64,000 nucleotides of DNA from Pythium myriotylum. Taxonomy: Eukaryota; Oomycota; Peronosporomycetes; Pythiales; Pythiaceae. The DNA lies in contig JALJCQ010000025.1 in assembly GCA_023091665.1 (NCBI GenBank), forward strand, positions 558,001-622,000, read 5' to 3'. This document shows, in pieces, positions 7,589 through 17,891 of the stretch (within the stretch, counting starts at the first letter, position 1; the number at the start of each line of letters is the position of its first letter). The translations under genes and the position numbers were made by a program. Below the pieces are notes generated by a model. That model saw only the letters and a program-made list of their open reading frames with translations, had not been told where the DNA came from and made no database searches.

Positions 7589-10488
7589 ACGCGGCGAAAG
7601 CCGTTCGGTGTCTTGTTAGTGAGAATGCGGCTGCCCAACAGGCTGCCATTGAAGCCAACACGGTGAGGTGCCTCACCGAATTGCTCAGCTCAGGTGATGT
7701 CGCCGAGAAGGCCGAAGCAAGCCACGCTTTAGCTTGTCTCACCAAGGACAACGAGTTGGCGCAAAAGCTTGCAACCAGATTCGGCGCTGCGCGTCGTCTT
7801 GTCGGCTTCTTCCGTTCGGCGTCGCAGAGCGACCGCAATCTCAACGTAGCGGCGGTTGATCTCGGCAATCTCGTCATGAACAATCGCAATCGCGACAACG
7901 CTCCCGTCGACGCGGCTTCAATCGGCGGCTTCGTCGATTTCTTGCGCTCCGAGGTGCAAACAGAAACCAGCAAGACGAGTCTTGCTCTTGCGAATCTTGT
8001 CGAGAACAATCCCGACGCTCAAAAGGAAGCAATCGAGGCCGGCGCGATCCCTCGTCTCCTGAGCCGATTGCAGACTGGAAGTGGCAAAGAAGTTGCAAAT
8101 GACCTTCTAGCACTTTCGAATCTAGTGGAAGACAACGAAAATGCCAGAGCTACCGTCGTTGAAAGCGGCATTCTGAGTCGACTGTTTGAGATTTTCAGAG
8201 AAGGCACATCAGACGAGAAATGCAGCGCGCTTCGTTTGATGAGTTGCATGGCGGAGGATGTCGGGAGTGAAATTGTCGACAGTGGTATCCTGAAGAGTCT
8301 CGGAGCTCTCTTTGATAGCCCAGAGACCAGAGAAGCGGCCTTGAATTCCTTGTTTCGGTTTGCAGTGGTGTATCCAGTATCAACAATTGCTGCGCAAGAG
8401 GCTGGAGTTGTCGATGCGTTGATCCGAGTTCTTTCTGAAGGACCAAGCGAGGTGTGGGTATTAGGAGTCTTTTTCCTTGTCCAGGTCCTAAGAGTGAGCC
8501 CCCAAGACAGCTTGATTGAATCGCTTTGTGAACTCATGACCGTCCAACCGGAAATCCGACCTGGGTTCGTAGAAGCTGGCGCCGTAGCAGCTTTTCTGAG
8601 TCTCCTCGAAAACGAAGATGATAGCCTGCTCGAGCGAGTGGCTCAAGCTCTCACACTCTTGGTCGAGGACAACGAAGACGCCCAAACACAAGCCGTGGAA
8701 ACGAATATAATTTTTTTCCTCGGAAAAATCGCGATCCCAGGCGTTTTGAGTCTCCTCGTAGCTTTGGTTGGAGGGGAAGGTTTACTCGAGTTTGAACTTA
8801 TCCCAAGTCTTCTTGAGCAAGTAAAAGATGGACCAGAGAATGTGAGACTAGAGACGCTTGAAGCATTGAGATGTGCAACGACTCACAACAAGGATGCTCG
8901 AAATGAAGTATTACGTGCTGGCGGTATGGACATTCTCCTTCAAGTGCTGCAAGCTGTCTCCCGTGATGAAAAGGAAGCCGCGGTGACCATTCTCGCCAGG
9001 TTGCTAAAAGACAATGCCGCTGAATACGCCAAGCAAGCAGTCACTGACGGTGGAGTTCGTGCACTCTCAAATTTAATTAATGGTCAGTCAAGTGATGCAA
9101 TGGTGAAAGCTGCGGAAACGCTACATTACTTGTCCATCGCCGAGCCTCTGGTGAATTCCCAATTGTTGGTGACGAAGATTGTGGATCGAGTCGTGGGTTA
9201 CCTTGGCGACGAAAATATCGGGGACAAAGTAAAGGTACTGGAGATGTTGAGATGGCTCGTCGTCGAAAATCAGGCTCAATGGATGGAAGCCATCGCAGCT
9301 GGCGCCTTGAAAATGATCCTTCAACTGATTGAAGCGGACGACGACGAGGTAAAGCTCATGGTGTTGAATGTGCTCCAGGACCAGGTCACCTTGTGTGACG
9401 CAGCGACTACAAAAGTCTTGACTGAACACGTTTTTGGGCGATTAGTGTCGCTGATGCGTGGGTTTACGGGCGATTTACTACGCTACACCCTTTTTGTGCT
9501 GGCAGAGATCGTTGATCGGTCCACCCCACACGTGATCAGTGTTGACACAGTTCTTGAGCTCGTGGATGCTGCGCTAGACGTGATTTCCAGGCTGAAGGAT
9601 GATGATGTGCAACTTGGATTTTTGGCGGCAACCTTGGTGACTCTGCTTGTGGTGAACAACCGAACCGCACAAACAAGTGTTCTTCAGACCGGTGTGCTTG
9701 CTCGCATCGTTGAGCTCATTCGAGATGGATCTATGACGGGTCAACTGGGATCCGCCATGGCAGCCTCAGGTCTTGTCAAGGACCAGCCTGCCGCTCAGAA
9801 GCAGCTGGTCGATGGAGGCGTCATTCCAGCACTGATCGATTGCATTCGCAACTACAATGGCTACGAGGTCATCGCAGCAGCAGATGCACTGGGGAGCATT
9901 GCTGCGTATAACTATGAGCATCAGGTGCTTGTGGTGCAGAGTGGCGCGGTGGAGCTACTCGTGAAGTTAATGATGAGCGAGAACAAAGATATCGTCGCCA
10001 GTGGAGTTCGAACTGTGAGTTTCCTTGTCCACAAGAACGCGATCGCAACGGCGGCAGTGAAGGAAGCCGGCGCGATGGAACTAGTGGTCGAGCAATTCCG
10101 ATCAACCATCAGACAACACAAAGCGCACGCTGCCGCGGCGCTGTTGTATTTGTATCGTGCTCACGCCGATTTTCGATCGACAATGCTCGAAGAGGAAGTA
10201 CTTCCGTTTTTAGTGCAAGCACTTCGTGTGAAAGATGATGACACGAAAGCAGACCTCGTGCAGGCCATCGGGGACTTCGTTGAGAATGATCGGGCGAATC
10301 AAGACGCCGTCGTTCGCGCTGGTATTATCGAATTGCTTGTCGCAACAATTGGCTCAGCGCATCCCGATACGAGAAGTAAGGCAATTGTGACCTTGAAGCT
10401 CCTCCTCCAAGACAATGCAGCTGCCCAGACTGCCGCTGTCGCCGCTGGAGCACTCGAGAATCTTGTGTCTACATTTCTCCTTCAGTGA
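7585..10488 (+). CDS. Armadillo-repeat protein (ARM copy 2, main part)
   Basis: 967 codons of continuous armadillo repeats, of the same family as ARM copies 1 and 3; the best resemblance is to the 1541-residue protein at 21756-26381 (MNAAKAVRCLV versus VNAAKALRCLV and a similar C-terminal half). It ends in a regular repeat (NAAAQTAAVAAGALENLVSTFLLQ). The first codon is probably not the natural start: coding similarity continues upstream in this frame to about 7537, and the true N-terminus lies in the other frame from 7073. It may be one gene joined by splicing, or a frameshifted gene. Expected function: cytosolic or nuclear scaffold. Confidence 0.75.
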   Translation: MNAAKAVRCLVSENAAAQQAAIEANTVRCLTELLSSGDVAEKAEASHALACLTKDNELAQKLATRFGAARRLVGFFRSASQSDRNLNVAAVDLGNLVMNNRNRDNAPVDAASIGGFVDFLRSEVQTETSKTSLALANLVENNPDAQKEAIEAGAIPRLLSRLQTGSGKEVANDLLALSNLVEDNENARATVVESGILSRLFEIFREGTSDEKCSALRLMSCMAEDVGSEIVDSGILKSLGALFDSPETREAALNSLFRFAVVYPVSTIAAQEAGVVDALIRVLSEGPSEVWVLGVFFLVQVLRVSPQDSLIESLCELMTVQPEIRPGFVEAGAVAAFLSLLENEDDSLLERVAQALTLLVEDNEDAQTQAVETNIIFFLGKIAIPGVLSLLVALVGGEGLLEFELIPSLLEQVKDGPENVRLETLEALRCATTHNKDARNEVLRAGGMDILLQVLQAVSRDEKEAAVTILARLLKDNAAEYAKQAVTDGGVRALSNLINGQSSDAMVKAAETLHYLSIAEPLVNSQLLVTKIVDRVVGYLGDENIGDKVKVLEMLRWLVVENQAQWMEAIAAGALKMILQLIEADDDEVKLMVLNVLQDQVTLCDAATTKVLTEHVFGRLVSLMRGFTGDLLRYTLFVLAEIVDRSTPHVISVDTVLELVDAALDVISRLKDDDVQLGFLAATLVTLLVVNNRTAQTSVLQTGVLARIVELIRDGSMTGQLGSAMAASGLVKDQPAAQKQLVDGGVIPALIDCIRNYNGYEVIAAADALGSIAAYNYEHQVLVVQSGAVELLVKLMMSENKDIVASGVRTVSFLVHKNAIATAAVKEAGAMELVVEQFRSTIRQHKAHAAAALLYLYRAHADFRSTMLEEEVLPFLVQALRVKDDDTKADLVQAIGDFVENDRANQDAVVRAGIIELLVATIGSAHPDTRSKAIVTLKLLLQDNAAAQTAAVAAGALENLVSTFLLQ

Positions 10489-11547
10489 TACGAGGTAAAG
10501 CCAAGAAACACTGGTCTATGTGGTCTTTTCAACGACAACAAACGCAGCAACAAGCGACGATCCCCAGAGCTCCAAGCTACTACTGTATCATGGGGTACGT
10601 AGAAGCGATCGGTCGTAGAGGCAAAGACCACCCACGAATGGAAACGACGGCGGATCCGGATTCGTCCCGGGCGGACCTTCATCCAAGCGTGCATGACTCA
10701 TCCGCCTTATTCGTTCCGAGGCTCGGCAGAGTGGACCGAACCGACCGCGAGTGTCATCCATCCTCAACGAGACCAAGTCGGCCCGCGGACCTGTGGAAGA
10801 TAGTTGGCTACTGAATACCATCGCATACCAAACCAAGTCAATCTCATTTGTATCATCCTATCTTCTTCTAGCACTGAATATCTCATCGCGATCCGACTCC
10901 TCCTCACCAGCCACTTATCCACTCTCGCAGGTGCAACCCAGTCGCGACTCCGAATGTCTTCTGCCCACGTGCGAGGCAGGCATTCGCTGCCTCCCCGTCA
11001 GCGCCACGGCCACTCCTCTGTGGACGCCGACGTCGCACGCGTCTGTAGAGGCACTCGGCGCTGCTCGCTCGCCACAACCATCGCGCGCCGGCTGCCGCGA
11101 CTGCATCGCCTCTGCTGACAAGCCGCCACACAGTCTCCTCTACTGAGACCGTGCAGATGCTGACTCGTTCCATGTGGCGCGTCGTTGTCCAGCTGGTGGT
11201 CGCCATAGAAACCCCAAGAGTTGCACGAGAGCTCGTCACGAGAGACCGCAGAAGAGTGTCTCGAAAGGCGATCGACGCAGAGTCGGACCGGACTCTCGCT
11301 CGCTGCCCACGCCTGCTCGTCTCTACTGAACTCGCCAATACAGAACAGAAGAAGAAGAAGAAGAAGACGAGGCGATGGATCCTCTCGGGCAACCCACGTG
11401 ACATCCGGCTTTCATCGGCGCTTGCTGCTGACGGAAGAGTCTCCTCACTGTGCATAGACGTCGTCGGTCGTGGGCTCTTTTAGTATGGAGGAGGCTCCTC
11501 ACCGTCCCGTGCGGGAGTGGACGCGCGCACTCGCTTGTGCTGGCGGA

Positions 11548-11577
11548 TCTCACTTCGACATTTGCCTCCTCGGCAAC
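11548..11577 (+). promoter_or_regulatory. Inr/FPR-like core promoter of 11708 gene
   Basis: TCTCACTTCGACATTTG followed by CCTCCTCGGCAAC. The same arrangement, with small changes, precedes the other Pro-Ala-rich genes in this window and fits the oomycete Inr (YTCATTYYNCAWTTT) plus flanking region. Confidence 0.6.
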
Positions 11578-11707
11578 TGAGCAAGCGAGAGTCATCTCCA
11601 CGACCTCTTCTTCTTCTCCTTCATCTTCTACTACTGCTACTACTGCGTCGGCTTCGGCTTGAAACTCGGTCTCCTCTCTTATCTTCTCGACTCTTCTTCC
11701 AAGCACG

Positions 11708-13024
11708 ATGATCTCGGCAAACAAGCTCTGCGTGCTCGCGCTGTGCGTGGCGGCGCTCGCGACTTCTGGCATGGCCGACGAGCCGGCGGCTCCGCAGCGT
11801 CGTCTGCGTGTGGAGACGTACGGCGGCGGCGGCGGTAAGGGCGGCGGTGGCGGCGGCTGGGGCGGCGGCGGCAAGGGCAAGGGCGGCGGAGGTGGTGGCT
11901 ACGCTGGCGGTGGCAAGGGCGGCGGCGGCTGGGGCGGCAAGTCTGGCGGCGGTGGCGGCTGGGGAGGCAAGGGCGGCGGTGGCGGCGGCTACGCTGGTGG
12001 TGGCAAGGGCGGTGGCGGCGGCGCCTGGGGCGGCGGAGCGCCGTCGTTCGGCTTCGGTGGCTGGGGCGGTGGTGGCGCCGGCGGCGGTGCGTACGGTGGC
12101 AACACGGGCGGCAACAACCCGGTGCCGCTTCCGGCCGTGCCAGCGTCGCAGCCCGTTCCGGAGATGCCGACGCCTGGCGCGGCGGTCCCCGTGCCGGCGC
12201 CAGAGGTGCCTGTGATGCCGACGCCTGGTGCAGCGGTGCCGGTGCCGGCGCCGAACTCGGGCAACTCTGGATGCGCGGGCGGCACGAACGGCGGCGGCAA
12301 CATGGACAGCAACTGCAACCCGGTGCCGGCGCCGGGCCCAGCTCCTCAGCCTCAGCCTCAGCCTCAGCCAGCTCCGGCCCCGGCTCCAGCTCCAGTTCCG
12401 GCACCTGTCCCGGCCCCCGCTCCAGGCCCAGGCCCGTCTCCAGGCTCGAAGCCTTCGCCGGACTGCAGCTCTGGCAACGGCGGCAACATGAACGGCGGGT
12501 GCAACCCGGCTCCGGCGCCTGCCGGCCCGGCTCCAGGCCCTGCTCCAGGTCCTGCTCCGGTCCCAGCTCCGGCTCCTGCGCCTGCTCCGGCCCCAGCTCC
12601 TGGTCCAGGCTCGAAGCCGAGTCCTCCGTCGAGCTCGTCGGGCGACTGCAGCTCCGGCAATGGCGGCAACATGGATGGCGGCTGCAACCCGGCCCCAGCT
12701 CCGGCTCCTGCACCAGCTCCTGCACCAGCTCCTGCTCCCGCTCCTGCACCGGCCCCGGCCCCGGCCCCGGCCCCAGCTCCGGCCCCTGCGCCGGCGGGCG
12801 GCTGTGACGACGACGACGATGACGACGACTCGACGTCGAACTCGAACTGCAATCCCGCCCCTGCTCCTGCTTCTGGCCCAGCGCCCGCCCCGGCGCCAGT
12901 GCCAGCTCCTGTGCCTGCGCCGGCGCCAGCGACGGGTGACTCGTCGGACCCGGACCCGTCCAAGCCGACGGCCGGCAAGCCTGGCAAGCCGCCACGCGAC
13001 CCGAACAGCCCAGTCCAGCAGTAA
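11708..13024 (+). CDS. Secreted Gly-rich/Pro-Ala-rich RRLR protein (left copy)
   Basis: 438 residues. Signal peptide at 1-23 (hydrophobic core LCVLALCVAALA), then RRLR at 31-34, which fits RxLR though no EER motif follows. A Gly-rich block (repeats of GGGGGWGGKG/GGGGGYAGGGKG) covers about 39-135, followed by MPTPGAAVPVPAP repeats, and then four units in which a small loop closed by two Cys (CAGGTNGGGNMDSNC, CSSGNGGNMNGGC, CSSGNGGNMDGGC, and an Asp-rich C...C loop) is followed by an Ala-Pro rod. The tail is basic (DPSKPTAGKPGKPPRDPNS...). It looks like an extracellular structural or wall-associated protein; an effector role is possible on the RxLR alone but weak. The twin at 14053-15369 encodes the identical protein, convergently. 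Confidence 0.85.
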   Translation: MISANKLCVLALCVAALATSGMADEPAAPQRRLRVETYGGGGGKGGGGGGWGGGGKGKGGGGGGYAGGGKGGGGWGGKSGGGGGWGGKGGGGGGYAGGGKGGGGGAWGGGAPSFGFGGWGGGGAGGGAYGGNTGGNNPVPLPAVPASQPVPEMPTPGAAVPVPAPEVPVMPTPGAAVPVPAPNSGNSGCAGGTNGGGNMDSNCNPVPAPGPAPQPQPQPQPAPAPAPAPVPAPVPAPAPGPGPSPGSKPSPDCSSGNGGNMNGGCNPAPAPAGPAPGPAPGPAPVPAPAPAPAPAPAPGPGSKPSPPSSSSGDCSSGNGGNMDGGCNPAPAPAPAPAPAPAPAPAPAPAPAPAPAPAPAPAPAGGCDDDDDDDDSTSNSNCNPAPAPASGPAPAPAPVPAPVPAPAPATGDSSDPDPSKPTAGKPGKPPRDPNSPVQQ

Positions 13025-13301
13025 GCAGCACTTTGTGACTGCCGGGCGTCGACGTCGTGTCGATTGATGTTGTGTTCTCCCGTGGAAAGTCTCGTAGCCT
13101 CATTTTAGATGTAACCAATTTTGAACAACGAAAGCAATTTTCCTACTCTTTCAACTGTCGGATTGGATTGTCGATGGCTTCTCTGAAACTCCTGGATTCT
13201 TCGGATACTCTACTCCATGGAGTGAGAATCAAGGCGTGGCAAAGGAGGAAGAAGGAATCTCTTAAATGAAAGGAGCAAAGTCTCACCATCAACGAGCTGT
13301 C

Positions 13302-13775
13302 AAGTTTTCTGCTGGTCGATTTCTTTGCGCATGACAGATGAACGAGGGTGGAGGAGCATGGATCAAGTTTGGGGCAAGCTGAGAGGTTGCAGGCTGGCAT
13401 GACGAGAAATTTCGGCAAAACAATTGTTCGAGTGAGGCACATTGGTACAGGGGCAAAACCGAATTGGTGCTATCAATGTCCTTTGACGGATCCTAATTAA
13501 CCGATTGACCACGCCTGTGATCTACGCTCCTCAATCGAGGGAATTGCCTCTTCCTTTCGAGGTGAAGTCCATTCGATCGCAATTTGCAAACACGAAACGG
13601 CTACAGTAGTGTCCGGATCGAATCACTCAAAAGCCTTCGCCAATCTACACGGAAATTCCGAACTCAGCACTCGTCTCCTTAAAAATTCCTACAACCGATC
13701 GCTCGCTCGCTCCAAGCGACTGCTCTGACTCTAAGGTTCAGATCCACCACCTCAACGCTTAAATGAGACCAACTC
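13302..13775. other. IR2 spacer
   Basis: 474 unpaired bases at the centre of the palindrome. I see no gene, transposon end or RNA in it. Confidence 0.7.
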
Positions 13776-14052
13776 GACAGCTCGTTGATGGTGAGACTTT
13801 GCTCCTTTCATTTAAGAGATTCCTTCTTCCTCCTTTGCCACGCCTTGATTCTCACTCCATGGAGTAGAGTATCCGAAGAATCCAGGAGTTTCAGAGAAGC
13901 CATCGACAATCCAATCCGACAGTTGAAAGAGTAGGAAAATTGCTTTCGTTGTTCAAAATTGGTTACATCTAAAATGAGGCTACGAGACTTTCCACGGGAG
14001 AACACAACATCAATCGACACGACGTCGACGCCCGGCAGTCACAAAGTGCTGC

Positions 14053-15369
14053 TTACTGCTGGACTGGGCTGTTCGGGTCGCGTGGCGGCTTGCCAGGCTT
14101 GCCGGCCGTCGGCTTGGACGGGTCCGGGTCCGACGAGTCACCCGTCGCTGGCGCCGGCGCAGGCACAGGAGCTGGCACTGGCGCCGGGGCGGGCGCTGGG
14201 CCAGAAGCAGGAGCAGGGGCGGGATTGCAGTTCGAGTTCGACGTCGAGTCGTCGTCATCGTCGTCGTCGTCACAGCCGCCCGCCGGCGCAGGGGCCGGAG
14301 CTGGGGCCGGGGCCGGGGCCGGGGCCGGTGCAGGAGCGGGAGCAGGAGCTGGTGCAGGAGCTGGTGCAGGAGCCGGAGCTGGGGCCGGGTTGCAGCCGCC
14401 ATCCATGTTGCCGCCATTGCCGGAGCTGCAGTCGCCCGACGAGCTCGACGGAGGACTCGGCTTCGAGCCTGGACCAGGAGCTGGGGCCGGAGCAGGCGCA
14501 GGAGCCGGAGCTGGGACCGGAGCAGGACCTGGAGCAGGGCCTGGAGCCGGGCCGGCAGGCGCCGGAGCCGGGTTGCACCCGCCGTTCATGTTGCCGCCGT
14601 TGCCAGAGCTGCAGTCCGGCGAAGGCTTCGAGCCTGGAGACGGGCCTGGGCCTGGAGCGGGGGCCGGGACAGGTGCCGGAACTGGAGCTGGAGCCGGGGC
14701 CGGAGCTGGCTGAGGCTGAGGCTGAGGCTGAGGAGCTGGGCCCGGCGCCGGCACCGGGTTGCAGTTGCTGTCCATGTTGCCGCCGCCGTTCGTGCCGCCC
14801 GCGCATCCAGAGTTGCCCGAGTTCGGCGCCGGCACCGGCACCGCTGCACCAGGCGTCGGCATCACAGGCACCTCTGGCGCCGGCACGGGGACCGCCGCGC
14901 CAGGCGTCGGCATCTCCGGAACGGGCTGCGACGCTGGCACGGCCGGAAGCGGCACCGGGTTGTTGCCGCCCGTGTTGCCACCGTACGCACCGCCGCCGGC
15001 GCCACCACCGCCCCAGCCACCGAAGCCGAACGACGGCGCTCCGCCGCCCCAGGCGCCGCCGCCACCGCCCTTGCCACCACCAGCGTAGCCGCCGCCACCG
15101 CCGCCCTTGCCTCCCCAGCCGCCACCGCCGCCAGACTTGCCGCCCCAGCCGCCGCCGCCCTTGCCACCGCCAGCGTAGCCACCACCTCCGCCGCCCTTGC
15201 CCTTGCCGCCGCCGCCCCAGCCGCCGCCACCGCCGCCCTTACCGCCGCCGCCGCCGTACGTCTCCACACGCAGACGACGCTGCGGAGCCGCCGGCTCGTC
15301 GGCCATGCCAGAAGTCGCGAGCGCCGCCACGCACAGCGCGAGCACGCAGAGCTTGTTTGCCGAGATCAT
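14053..15369 (-). CDS. Secreted Gly-rich/Pro-Ala-rich RRLR protein (right copy)
   Basis: Identical 438-residue protein to 11708-13024: signal peptide 1-23, RRLR 31-34, Gly-rich block, Cys-loop/Ala-Pro units, basic tail. The stop codons of the twins face each other across about 1 kb. Long ORFs on the opposite strand over this gene arise from the GC-rich hexamer structure and are not genes. No sequence difference between the twins was found, so either the duplication is very young, conversion is active, or the assembly duplicated one locus. Confidence 0.85.
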   Translation of the reverse strand: MISANKLCVLALCVAALATSGMADEPAAPQRRLRVETYGGGGGKGGGGGGWGGGGKGKGGGGGGYAGGGKGGGGWGGKSGGGGGWGGKGGGGGGYAGGGKGGGGGAWGGGAPSFGFGGWGGGGAGGGAYGGNTGGNNPVPLPAVPASQPVPEMPTPGAAVPVPAPEVPVMPTPGAAVPVPAPNSGNSGCAGGTNGGGNMDSNCNPVPAPGPAPQPQPQPQPAPAPAPAPVPAPVPAPAPGPGPSPGSKPSPDCSSGNGGNMNGGCNPAPAPAGPAPGPAPGPAPVPAPAPAPAPAPAPGPGSKPSPPSSSSGDCSSGNGGNMDGGCNPAPAPAPAPAPAPAPAPAPAPAPAPAPAPAPAPAPAGGCDDDDDDDDSTSNSNCNPAPAPASGPAPAPAPVPAPVPAPAPATGDSSDPDPSKPTAGKPGKPPRDPNSPVQQ

Positions 15370-15499
15370 CGTGCTTGGAAGAAGAGTCGAGAAGATAAGA
15401 GAGGAGACCGAGTTTCAAGCCGAAGCCGACGCAGTAGTAGCAGTAGTAGAAGATGAAGGAGAAGAAGAAGAGGTCGTGGAGATGACTCTCGCTTGCTCA

Positions 15500-15529
15500 G
15501 TTGCCGAGGAGGCAAATGTCGAAGTGAGA
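15500..15529 (-). promoter_or_regulatory. Inr/FPR-like core promoter of 15369 gene
   Basis: Mirror of 11548-11577, about 130-160 bases upstream of the start codon. Confidence 0.6.
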
Positions 15530-16568
15530 TCCGCCAGCACAAGCGAGTGCGCGCGTCCACTCCCGCACGGGACGGTGAGGAGCCTCCTCCATACTAAAAG
15601 AGCCCACGACCGACGACGTCTATGCACAGTGAGGAGACTCTTCCGTCAGCAGCAAGCGCCGATGAAAGCCGGATGTCACGTGGGTTGCCCGAGAGGATCC
15701 ATCGCCTCGTCTTCTTCTTCTTCTTCTTCTGTTCTGTATTGGCGAGTTCAGTAGAGACGAGCAGGCGTGGGCAGCGAGCGAGAGTCCGGTCCGACTCTGC
15801 GTCGATCGCCTTTCGAGACACTCTTCTGCGGTCTCTCGTGACGAGCTCTCGTGCAACTCTTGGGGTTTCTATGGCGACCACCAGCTGGACAACGACGCGC
15901 CACATGGAACGAGTCAGCATCTGCACGGTCTCAGTAGAGGAGACTGTGTGGCGGCTTGTCAGCAGAGGCGATGCAGTCGCGGCAGCCGGCGCGCGATGGT
16001 TGTGGCGAGCGAGCAGCGCCGAGTGCCTCTACAGACGCGTGCGACGTCGGCGTCCACAGAGGAGTGGCCGTGGCGCTGACGGGGAGGCAGCGAATGCCTG
16101 CCTCGCACGTGGGCAGAAGACATTCGGAGTCGCGACTGGGTTGCACCTGCGAGAGTGGATAAGTGGCTGGTGAGGAGGAGTCGGATCGCGATGAGATATT
16201 CAGTGCTAGAAGAAGATAGGATGATACAAATGAGATTGACTTGGTTTGGTATGCGATGGTATTCAGTAGCCAACTATCTTCCACAGGTCCGCGGGCCGAC
16301 TTGGTCTCGTTGAGGATGGATGACACTCGCGGTCGGTTCGGTCCACTCTGCCGAGCCTCGGAACGAATAAGGCGGATGAGTCATGCACGCTTGGATGAAG
16401 GTCCGCCCGGGACGAATCCGGATCCGCCGTCGTTTCCATTCGTGGGTGGTCTTTGCCTCTACGACCGATCGCTTCTACGTACCCCATGATACAGTAGTAG
16501 CTTGGAGCTCTGGGGATCGTCGCTTGTTGCTGCGTTTGTTGTCGTTGAAAAGACCACATAGACCAGTG

Positions 16569-17891
16569 TGTCTATGTGGTCTTTTCAACAACAAACGGAG
16601 TAATAGCATGAAACTGTCGCATCACGAGCGCTTTCGCTTTTGTCTTCGCTTCGTCACCCAGCCTTCATCTAGCGTTTCAAGAACTTGATAGAAGCCAATC
16701 TCGCGGACGAGAAACTGCAAGGCTGGTCGCCTGTCAGTGAGAAGGGGGAATGTGAATGTGGCTGCAGTCGAGCGTCACGACCCGACGAGATCGCCACCAC
16801 ACGACAATCGATTGATCCAGCTCCAACCACAGTTAAAGTTGTTTCGTTTGCGTCCTGAGACCTCTCAACGCCAATGGCATGGTTCTTAGGTCGCGGCCAG
16901 AGATGTGAATGGGTTCAATAAATGGCTCCACCATCCCCGCTCGCAAGGCCCCATGCTTGGCTCATGCTGTGTTGCTCGACAAGATCCACACATCTCGACC
17001 ATCTCCGCCTTTGCGTCGTCGTTGATTTGGATCTCTGTCACAACGCGTCGTTCGCGCCAGGAGGTCTCCAATCGGGTCAACAGCGAGTCATATACACTAG
17101 GGGGGCTACTTCTTTGCCGCGGCTAAGCGCTTTGAACCACCTCCCTCTCTCATCTATCATAGTCCATTTTGGGGGACGAAGTAAGCAAGCTCCTCGATCA
17201 GTGCGGGGCGTGCAGCAAGCTTCTATTGCATGGCAGGATGCCTTCTTGCAAGACCTGCCCCGCCGTTGCGAACCCCGGTAAAGCGAGCTCATTGATATCT
17301 TCACCGCGGAGCACTGATACGTTGTGATCAGCAGACTCCGCATCAAAAGGGAGCGAAGGAGCAAGCAAGTCCACCGGAAGTGACAGCAGGCGAAAGGTGA
17401 GGTCGGGTGCTGTTATTGGCGAAGCGTCTGTACAAGATAGGATGTCGATGTCGAGAATCCGTTGCCTCTATTGCCGGACTTTGAATGTTTCTCGACGTTC
17501 TTACTGGTGACTCATCCGGCGTCATCCTGGCATCAACAGCTTCTCGCTCTTGACATTTGGTGAGGATGGGTCTGAAAGGCATCACGCAGCCTCGTTGTGT
17601 CTCTATCTTATTACTCTTGACCGAATGCGATGTCGACACGAGGTCAAGAAAACTGAGAAAACTGAAGTCAATCATGATTGCTTTGTCGTCGAGATGGGGA
17701 TGCGCCAACTGATGAGGCGATGCGCAAAATCTAAACAACCAAGATCGATATTTCATGAAGCGAGGTCTTCTCGTCGGCAAAATAGACTGAGATTAGCTCT
17801 CGGGTGCCGCCTTCACCTCAGCATATAATATGTCTGCCTTGCAGGTCATTCGCCCTTTTGCCAAGTCGATAACAACCACCAGTCAGTCTCC
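16569..17891. other. Intergenic region upstream of the carboxypeptidase gene
   Basis: Apart from the short direct copy of the IR2 tip at 16571-16589, I recognise no gene. Short ORFs on both strands have no family features. Confidence 0.6.

Larger units (their letters stand above)
10509..13301. repeat. Inverted repeat IR2, left arm
   Basis: Base x pairs with 27077-x throughout. Every long reading frame in the arm has an identical mirror frame at the expected place, so identity over 2793 bases is close to 100 percent. The part before the gene (10489-11547) has no recognised gene; it contains an (AAG)n tract near 11346. Confidence 0.93.
13776..16568. repeat. Inverted repeat IR2, right arm
   Basis: Exact-looking reverse complement of 10509-13301. 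Immediately outside its end, 16571-16589 repeats the first bases of the left arm in direct orientation (TCTATGTGGTCTTTTCAAC), forming a small dyad with 16550-16561. Confidence 0.93.

Noticed and set aside
13959..15398. 479-codon plus-strand ORF over the right Pro-Ala gene (and its mirror at 11679-13118)
   Set aside because: Antisense shadow of the GC-rich Ala-Pro and Gly repeats; its product is Arg/Pro/Ser/Gln low complexity without start context.
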